NCBI GenBank assembly: GCA_902516685.1
Contig: CABXZJ010000013.1
Span: 1 to 24,322, forward strand
DNA length: 24,322 nt
Direction: 5' to 3'
DNA from: an uncultured Formosa sp.
GTDB lineage: Bacteria > Bacteroidota > Bacteroidia > Flavobacteriales > Flavobacteriaceae
Translations under genes and position numbers: made by a program
Notes under the pieces: model-generated
What the model was told of the DNA's origin: nothing
Databases searched by the model: none
Seen by the model: only the letters and a program-made list of their open reading frames with translations
Shown: positions 18,293-24,322 of the stretch, piece after piece
Numbering within the stretch: the stretch's first letter is position 1
Layout of the letters: each line of letters starts with the position of its first letter

Positions 18293-19759
18293 TTATTCGT
18301 TTTTATTTTTAATTTTTTCAATAGCTTTTGATTTTATGGAGGTACGCTCATCACTGCCGGTACCTGTCAAACTTTTCCCAGCTTCTCTAATATTTTTATA
18401 TCGCTCTCCAGATGATTTTAAAATTGTCTTGACCTCCGCCTGAGCAATAACAGGAAAGGTCCGTGAGTACAACAAAAATAACACGAAGAAAAAACCAATC
18501 GTTCCAATAAAAATACCAATATCGGCAGTGGTGGGTGAAAACATGGTCCATGAAGATGGTAAATAATCTCTATGTAATGAAGTAACAATAATCACAAAAC
18601 GCTCAAACCACATACCAATATTTACAACAATGGAAATAAAGAAAGAGAACATTATACTTGTTCTTAATTTTTTAAACCACATAAACTGGGGTGAAAACAC
18701 ATTACAAGTCATCATCGACCAATAAGCCCAAGCGTAAGGACCAGTTGCTCTATTTAAAAATGCATACTGCTCGTATTCTACTCCTGAGTACCAAGCAATA
18801 AAAAGTTCAGTAATATAAGCCACACCAACAATAGATCCTGTTATCATAATAACTATGTTCATCAATTCAATGTGCTGAACTGTAATATAATCTTCTAAAT
18901 GACATACTTTCCGCATTATTATTAGCAAGGTGTTAACCATTGCAAATCCTGAGAAAATTGCCCCAGCAACGAAGTAAGGTGGGAAAATAGTTGTGTGCCA
19001 ACCTGGAATTACGGAGGTTGCAAAATCAAAAGAGACAATTGTGTGTACAGACAATACGAGAGGAGTTGCCAACCCAGCCAATACAAGAGATACTTCCTCA
19101 AAGCGCTGCCAATCTTTCGCTCTGCCAGACCACCCAAAACTTAAAAGCGAATAAATTTTCTTTTGGAAAGGGCGTACCGCACGATCACGAATCATTGCAA
19201 AGTCAGGTAATAACCCTGTCCACCAAAACACCAAAGACACGGATAAATAGGTTGATATTGCAAAAACATCCCAAAGTAAAGGAGAATTAAAATTAACCCA
19301 AAGAGAGCCATACTGGTTAGGTATTGGAAGTACCCAGTATGCTAACCATGGGCGACCCATGTGAATGATAGGGAATAAACCTGCCTGGATAACAGAAAAA
19401 ATAGTCATGGCTTCTGCGGATCGGTTGATCGCCATACGCCATTTTTGTCTGAATAAAAGAAGTACCGCTGAAATCAATGTCCCTGCGTGCCCAATTCCTA
19501 CCCACCAAACAAAATTTGTAATATCCCAGGCCCAACCAACTGTCTTATTTAGTCCCCATGTACCTATGCCAGTGGAAATAGTAAAAATCATCCAACCAAG
19601 ACCATAAAGGAAAGCAGCTAATGAGATAGAAAAAACAATCCACCAGAGTTTGTTAGCCTTCCCTTCCACAGGTGCAACTACATCCAAAGTAACATCATGA
19701 TAAGATTTTTCACCTGTTACTAATGGTCTTCTAATTGGTGCTTCATAATGAGAACCCAT
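18293..19759 (-). CDS. actC: Alternative complex III subunit ActC (NrfD/polysulfide reductase-like membrane protein)
   Basis: This 488-residue protein with about ten predicted helices belongs to the NrfD/PsrC-like family. In alternative complex III, ActC carries a quinol-binding site close to the periplasmic Fe-S subunit ActB. Recognisable segments include EAPIRRPLVTGEKSYHDVT near the N-terminus, WWVGIGHAGTLISAVLLLFR (about 88-107), and IPGWHTTIFPPYFVAGAIFS in the middle. The C-terminal 40 residues are charged and presumably cytoplasmic (SSGERYKNIREAGKSLTGTG). It starts 12 bases after the actB stop and is followed by actD after 2 bases, so it is firmly inside the operon. Confidence 0.95.
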   Translation of the reverse strand: MGSHYEAPIRRPLVTGEKSYHDVTLDVVAPVEGKANKLWWIVFSISLAAFLYGLGWMIFTISTGIGTWGLNKTVGWAWDITNFVWWVGIGHAGTLISAVLLLFRQKWRMAINRSAEAMTIFSVIQAGLFPIIHMGRPWLAYWVLPIPNQYGSLWVNFNSPLLWDVFAISTYLSVSLVFWWTGLLPDFAMIRDRAVRPFQKKIYSLLSFGWSGRAKDWQRFEEVSLVLAGLATPLVLSVHTIVSFDFATSVIPGWHTTIFPPYFVAGAIFSGFAMVNTLLIIMRKVCHLEDYITVQHIELMNIVIMITGSIVGVAYITELFIAWYSGVEYEQYAFLNRATGPYAWAYWSMMTCNVFSPQFMWFKKLRTSIMFSFFISIVVNIGMWFERFVIIVTSLHRDYLPSSWTMFSPTTADIGIFIGTIGFFFVLFLLYSRTFPVIAQAEVKTILKSSGERYKNIREAGKSLTGTGSDERTSIKSKAIEKIKNKNE

Positions 19760-19771
19760 AGTTTTTACTAA

Positions 19772-22700
19772 TTATGCTTTATTATTATTTCTTACCTTTA
19801 CCTGATAAACCACATTTGGTTTAGTTCCAACATGTTCCAAAAGGTGATAGGCTCTATCGTCCTCCACAAGTTTAGAAATTGGACTGTCTTTTTCATTGAT
19901 ATCTCCAAATCGCATCGCACCACTACTACATGCTGCTGAGCAAGCGCAAGCATCATTAAACTCTCCAGCGGCAACAGGTCTACTTTCGCGTTTCGCTTTT
20001 AAAATAACAGCTTGAGTTGTTTGAATACAAAATGAACATTTTTCCATAACCCCACGAGACCTTACAGTCACGTCAGGATTGATAACCATACGCCCTAAAT
20101 CGTTGTTCATATGGTAATCAAATTCATCATTTCCGTTATATAAAAACCAATTGAATCGACGAACTTTATAAGGACAATTGTTAGCACAATAGCGCGTCCC
20201 TACACAACGGTTGTAAGTCATGTGATTTTGACCCTGTCTTCCGTGTGCACTCGCTGCCACAGGACAAACTGTTTCACAAGGTGCGTGGTTACAATGCTGA
20301 CACATAATTGGCTGAAAAGCAACCTGTGGATTTTCTGATGGAAACTCCATTTCGCCAAAAGTACTTAACGAACTACTCAATCCACTTATTTCATCCTTGG
20401 TCCTGTTATCTCCTTCAAAAGTTTCATCAGATGAATAATAACGATCGATTCTAAGCCAGTGCATGTCTCGACTTCTTCTAATTTCTTCTTTTCCTACAAC
20501 TGGAACATTATTTTCTGCATGACAAGCAATTACACATGCGCCGCACCCTGTACATGAGTTCAAATCAATGGAGAGGTTAAAATGGTGGCCAATGGAACGG
20601 TCAAACTCGTCCCACAAATCAACATCTGGAGAACTTACAGGAGTTTCTACATGATTTAAGGATACTACTGGAGTTGGATTCCAATACTCAGAATCCTTAG
20701 TATTGAAAACTTCTAAAGTAGTTTCCTTTATAATATCCCCACGACCCATTAGGGTGTTATGTAATTGAACAGAAGCAAATTCATGTTTTCCTCCGGCAGC
20801 AGTTATGGAAACGGCTTGGGTGGCATTAAAGTCTTTGTATAATGGGTAAGCATTGACCCCTGTTTGCATTTCTGCTTTCAAGCCATTTGTTCTTCCATAA
20901 CCGAATGACAAACCTACTGTTCCACGAGCTTGTCCTGGCTGAATTATTACAGGTGCTTTGATTGTTATACCGTCAACAGTCACATTAGCATAAGTTCCGT
21001 TAAGACCACCAGTTGCATCGTGACTGCTTTGATTGAAGAAATTGCTTGGATCTAAGTAAAGGCCTAAATTTTTGGCGTCATACTCCGACACTGTTAAATA
21101 ATTGTCCCATGTCGTACGGGTTAATGGGTCTGGAAATTCTTGTAACCAAGGATTGTTAGCTTGTTGACCATCGCCCATTCCAGTTTTTGGATACAGAGTG
21201 AGCTCAAAATTAGAAGATTTAACTGAAGACAAGGCCGAAATAGCAGCGGCCAAGCTAAAAGATGTCTTAGTATTTTTTGATGTGTTAGTTTCTGTAGTGA
21301 CTAAAGGATCACCTTTGTAAACACCATCGTGAAGTGCTTGATTCCAAACAACATCTTTTAAAATAGTCTGAGTCCAAAATGATTTTATATAGTCGTGATA
21401 ATTTAACGTAGATCCGTTGAATACTAACAAGGCCTCTTGAAATTGTTGAGTATCAAAAAGAGGTCGAATTGTAGGTTGCATTAATGCATAAAAACCAGAC
21501 TTGGTTTGCAAGTCTCCCCAAGATTCAAGGTAGTGTGGTGAAGCCCCAACATATTGAGTTTTGGCAGCAGTTTCATCATTTTTCATCGTAAATGTTACGG
21601 ACACAACAGTTTTTTTAAGTCCTTCCACAAACGCAGCGGCATTAGGAAGGGTATATACTGGGTTGACTCCAGCCATGATCACTGCTCCAACATGGCCAGC
21701 ATTCATATCTTTTACAAACGCTGAAACAGCTTTGTCGTTTCCTTGTCGAGTCAAAATAATTGTTTTCGGATCGAAAGCCTTGCTCTTTATAAATTCGTTG
21801 ATGGCAATGACCAGGCCTTGCGCTTTTTCATCTTGAATACCTGTCAAAACAACAGCATTGGCCCCTGCTTTAGAAATTTCCATGGCTGCTGAATCAATGG
21901 CTGCTTCAATTGTAGGAGGCAAGGTTACGCTTACAGAAGAACCCGTTAGTTTCCCATAAAGTCTTACCAAAGCTAATTTTTGCTGAGAAGGTTTTAAAGG
22001 TATCCGCTTATCAGCGTTAGCCCCAGAAAGTGACATATTAGATTCAAACTGAATGTGTCGAGACATAGTTCCGTTTTTTGGAACTCGCCCTTTGGCATAG
22101 GCAGAATCAAAACCACCCCCTTGCCAATCACCAAGAAAATCTGCGCCAATAGATACAATTGTTTTGGCCTTTGAGAAGTCGTAATTTGCAAGTCCTCTTC
22201 TACCATACTTTGCCTCATAAGCGTCAGCCGCAAAAGATTCAGAAATAGCATCGTATACGATATGAGAAACATTTTTGTATTTAGCTTTAAACTCAGAAAT
22301 TAATTTTGAGGTGCTGGGGCTGGCATATGTTTGGGTCAACAAAACAATCGCTTTGTCTTGCGATTCAACCATTTCTAACTTTTCACCGACTTCTTTGTAA
22401 AAGTCTTTCCATGAAATATTTTCTCCGTCTTTAAGCGGTCCAGATAGGCGTTGGTTGTCATAAAGGTCCAATACGGAAGCTTGTATTCTGGCATTGGTGG
22501 TTCCGTTTTCATCTGCCAAAGTATTACATTCAATTTTTATAGGACGCCCTTCTCTTGTTTTAATCAAAAGGCTGGCAAAATCATATCCATTTCCAATAGC
22601 AGTGGCATAGTAATTGGCAACTCCAGGGATGATTTGTTCGGGCTGCACAACATAAGGAATAGATTTTATCACCGGGCCCTCGCAAGCTGCCAATGAGGCT

Positions 22701-22897
22701 GCTGCAGTACTAAATCCAACATATTTTAGAAAATCACGGCGAGTCGTTGTAGAGGATCCTAAAGCATCCTTGTCTCCTAAAAATTCATCTACCGGAATTT
22801 CTTGAACGAATTCCTTGTGTTTTAAAGAGTTCACAGCCGCAGATTGGCCAGGACTAATCTCCTCAACATTCTTCCAGTATTTTTTATTCGATGACAT
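19772..22897 (-). CDS. actB: Alternative complex III subunit ActB (molybdopterin-oxidoreductase-like domain plus 4Fe-4S ferredoxin domain)
   Basis: This 1041-residue periplasmic subunit has two parts. Residues of about 80-740 resemble the molybdopterin oxidoreductase fold. In studied alternative complex III this part lacks the Mo cofactor. Residues from about 770 form a ferredoxin-like domain with Cys groups CTGCGACVIACHAENN (about 780-795), CQHCNHAPCETVCPV (about 866-880), CVGTRYCANNCPYKVRRF (about 899-916) and CSFC plus CACSAAC (about 952-987), enough for four Fe-S clusters. The N-terminus has a Tat-type motif TTRRDFLKYVGF (R53-R54) after an unusually long 52-residue leader. It is followed by a lipobox LAAC (69-72), so the folded protein is probably exported by Tat and lipid-anchored at C72. 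It starts 12 bases after actA. Confidence 0.96.
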   Translation of the reverse strand: MSSNKKYWKNVEEISPGQSAAVNSLKHKEFVQEIPVDEFLGDKDALGSSTTTRRDFLKYVGFSTAAASLAACEGPVIKSIPYVVQPEQIIPGVANYYATAIGNGYDFASLLIKTREGRPIKIECNTLADENGTTNARIQASVLDLYDNQRLSGPLKDGENISWKDFYKEVGEKLEMVESQDKAIVLLTQTYASPSTSKLISEFKAKYKNVSHIVYDAISESFAADAYEAKYGRRGLANYDFSKAKTIVSIGADFLGDWQGGGFDSAYAKGRVPKNGTMSRHIQFESNMSLSGANADKRIPLKPSQQKLALVRLYGKLTGSSVSVTLPPTIEAAIDSAAMEISKAGANAVVLTGIQDEKAQGLVIAINEFIKSKAFDPKTIILTRQGNDKAVSAFVKDMNAGHVGAVIMAGVNPVYTLPNAAAFVEGLKKTVVSVTFTMKNDETAAKTQYVGASPHYLESWGDLQTKSGFYALMQPTIRPLFDTQQFQEALLVFNGSTLNYHDYIKSFWTQTILKDVVWNQALHDGVYKGDPLVTTETNTSKNTKTSFSLAAAISALSSVKSSNFELTLYPKTGMGDGQQANNPWLQEFPDPLTRTTWDNYLTVSEYDAKNLGLYLDPSNFFNQSSHDATGGLNGTYANVTVDGITIKAPVIIQPGQARGTVGLSFGYGRTNGLKAEMQTGVNAYPLYKDFNATQAVSITAAGGKHEFASVQLHNTLMGRGDIIKETTLEVFNTKDSEYWNPTPVVSLNHVETPVSSPDVDLWDEFDRSIGHHFNLSIDLNSCTGCGACVIACHAENNVPVVGKEEIRRSRDMHWLRIDRYYSSDETFEGDNRTKDEISGLSSSLSTFGEMEFPSENPQVAFQPIMCQHCNHAPCETVCPVAASAHGRQGQNHMTYNRCVGTRYCANNCPYKVRRFNWFLYNGNDEFDYHMNNDLGRMVINPDVTVRSRGVMEKCSFCIQTTQAVILKAKRESRPVAAGEFNDACACSAACSSGAMRFGDINEKDSPISKLVEDDRAYHLLEHVGTKPNVVYQVKVRNNNKA

Positions 22898-22909
22898 ATA
22901 TTTAATTTT

Positions 22910-24199
22910 TTAATAGTGGCATTTCCCACACTCTAAACCACCCATCTGTGCAGCAGTTAATTTTTCAACCCCATACTTCTTTGAAAGTGCTTCATGTATT
23001 TTTTCATAATACCCATTATCTTCAACTTTAACACTAGTTTCCCTATGGCAATTTATACACCAACCCATAGTCAATGGAGAGTGTTGATACATAATTTCCA
23101 TTTCTTCAACAGGACCATGGCATGTTTGGCACTCGATTCCAGCTACAGTAACGTGTTGCGAGTGGTTAAAATAAGCAAAATCGGGAAGGTTGTGGATACG
23201 AATCCATTTCACTGGCTTTGTATTGCCCGTATACTTTTGCTCTGCATCGTCCCAACCTACTGCTTTATACAGTTTCTGTATTTCAGCATCATAAAATTCT
23301 TTACTATATTCTTCAGTTGCAGTAGATTCAGCAACTTCATAAATTGATTTATGGCAATTCATACAAACATTTAATGAAGGAATACCCGAATGTTTGCTGA
23401 CCCTTGCTGAAGAATGGCAGTATTTGCAGTCAATACCATTCTGTCCAGAGTGAATTTTATGTGAATAGTGAATGGGTTGAATTGGCTCATATCCCTGATC
23501 AACACCAACTTGAGATAGGTATCCATAGACAAAATATGCACTTGATAATAGAAAGAAAATTGCACACAAAAGCATTAAAAACTGATTTTTTACAAAAGCC
23601 TTCCATAAAGATGGTCTTTTGGTTACTTCCCTTATTTCAACTTTATTAGAGACGGCAAATCGACGTAAAGTCTTATTGACCAAGAATAAGCCTAAAGCAA
23701 GAAGGCTAAACAGTATAGCTAATGCGCTAAGAATAAGAATTTTAGATAAACCAGAATCTTGAGCTGAAGATTCACTAGAAACTGCAGCTACTGCAGCTAC
23801 TGCTGGGACAGTTTTATCTTGTGCAGTGTAAGCCAATATGTTAGATATATCTTCGTCAGAAAATTGTGGATAAGCAGTCATAGCTGCTCCATTGTACTCA
23901 TTGTATATTTTGTTGGCATATACATCACCAGATTTAATCAAAGAAGAACTATTACGAATCCAAGCGTTTAACCATTCGCGATCCAAACCCTCATCTTCAT
24001 ATAAACGCTTTTCAACGTATCGAAGCGCAGGGCCAGTCATTTTTTTGTCTAATTGGTGGCAAGCAGCACAATTGGCATTAAACAGTGCTTTACCTTTTGT
24101 TGCATCACCGTCTTGAGAATACAAAGGCGTGACAGTGAGTGAGGATAAAAGGACTCCTAAAAATAATAAACGCAGCATTTGGTTTTGCATCTGCTTCAT
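22910..24199 (-). CDS. actA: Alternative complex III subunit ActA, six-haem cytochrome c
   Basis: This 429-residue multihaem cytochrome c opens the operon. A signal peptide (about 1-29) precedes a class I-like monohaem domain with C44-C47-H48 and a probable Met ligand M107 (GAAMTAYPQFSDEDI). A short Ala/Val linker (133-140) leads into two helices at about 153-175 and 207-229, with a basic loop between them. The C-terminal part has five CxxCH motifs starting at C258, C279, C357, C381 and C424. The last one lies at the extreme end (GKCHY). By the positive-inside rule both haem parts face the periplasm. The well-studied Rhodothermus ActA is described as pentahaem, so the N-terminal domain is an addition relative to that form. 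The start ATG at 24199 gives a good signal peptide. Confidence 0.95.
   Translation of the reverse strand: MKQMQNQMLRLLFLGVLLSSLTVTPLYSQDGDATKGKALFNANCAACHQLDKKMTGPALRYVEKRLYEDEGLDREWLNAWIRNSSSLIKSGDVYANKIYNEYNGAAMTAYPQFSDEDISNILAYTAQDKTVPAVAAVAAVSSESSAQDSGLSKILILSALAILFSLLALGLFLVNKTLRRFAVSNKVEIREVTKRPSLWKAFVKNQFLMLLCAIFFLLSSAYFVYGYLSQVGVDQGYEPIQPIHYSHKIHSGQNGIDCKYCHSSARVSKHSGIPSLNVCMNCHKSIYEVAESTATEEYSKEFYDAEIQKLYKAVGWDDAEQKYTGNTKPVKWIRIHNLPDFAYFNHSQHVTVAGIECQTCHGPVEEMEIMYQHSPLTMGWCINCHRETSVKVEDNGYYEKIHEALSKKYGVEKLTAAQMGGLECGKCHY
23781..23804 (-). repeat. Short 9-bp tandem repeat in actA linker
   Basis: On the plus strand the 9-base unit ACTGCAGCT occurs twice in direct succession, followed by the partial copy ACTGCT. 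It encodes the Ala/Val linker AVAAVAAV between the N-terminal haem domain and the first helix of ActA. The unit is a multiple of three, so copy-number change would alter linker length without breaking the frame. Confidence 0.75.
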
Positions 24200-24264
24200 A
24201 TAGATAATTGGGACATTATTATTTTAAAATATTATCTGATAAAAATACCTTTAAAAAAACACTA

Positions 24265-24272
24265 CAAAAATA
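24265..24272 (-). promoter_or_regulatory. Candidate -7 promoter element for the act-cta operon
   Basis: The coding strand reads TATTTTTG, a full match to TAnnTTTG, 65 bases before the actA ATG. A -33 TTG is not present at 17-23 bases upstream (only T-rich sequence). A TTTTG lies about 35 bases upstream of the element, which is too far. This leaves a leader of roughly 55-60 bases. The 123-base region 24200-24322 holds no gene that I can see and is strongly A+T-rich. Confidence 0.42.
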
Positions 24273-24322
24273 CGATATAATCATTATTATAAAAATGATA
24301 AAACTGGCAAAATATCTAATTT

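Noticed and set aside
24200..24322. RNA gene or small ORF in the 123 bases upstream of actA
   Set aside because: No cloverleaf, no conserved riboswitch-like elements and no sustained reading frame were seen. The stretch is simply A+T-rich with one promoter-like motif.

Overview
The window is a gene-dense, A+T-rich stretch of a Bacteroidota chromosome, most likely Flavobacteriaceae. The evidence is a full-length SprA (outer-membrane translocon of the type IX secretion/gliding system), an alternative complex III operon in the order actABCDEF followed by cytochrome oxidase subunits, a VanZ-like protein after gcvH, and TAnnTTTG-type promoter motifs. Every gene lies on the minus strand, so transcription runs from high to low coordinates. 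No RNA gene, insertion sequence, CRISPR array or phage gene was seen, and no gap between genes exceeds about 125 bases.

Region 1 (24199 down to 12839) is a respiratory operon. actA (six-haem cytochrome c), actB (Fe-S/molybdopterin-fold protein), actC (NrfD-like membrane protein), actD (DUF3341-type), actE (monohaem lipoprotein cytochrome c) and actF (second NrfD-like protein) encode the quinol-oxidising alternative complex III. ctaC and ctaD encode subunits II and I of an aa3-type cytochrome c oxidase. Spacings are -11 to +29 bases, so the eight genes look cotranscribed. Together they would take electrons from menaquinol through haems c to the CuA site and then to oxygen, probably as a supercomplex.

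Region 2 (12765 down to 8474) holds ruvB and queG, 2 bases apart (Holliday junction helicase; last step of queuosine synthesis), and then maeB, a malic enzyme with a phosphotransacetylase-like tail.

Region 3 (8400 down to 1) is a tightly packed set: ruvA, sprA, gcvH and a vanZ-like gene that runs off the left edge. sprA is broken by a single-base frameshift in a 7-A tract near its 3' end. The two pieces together encode a normal-length SprA of about 2420 residues. This is either a sequencing or assembly homopolymer error or a recent mutation.

Most of the window is ordinary core genome. I found no convincing undescribed system. The observations most worth checking are the sprA frameshift, the TTG start of sprA in the same frame as ruvA, the His-rich tract of ActF, the extra haem domain of ActA, the altered CuA/Mg-site residue and extra membrane segments of CtaC, and a TAnnTTTG motif in all four gaps longer than 60 bases.
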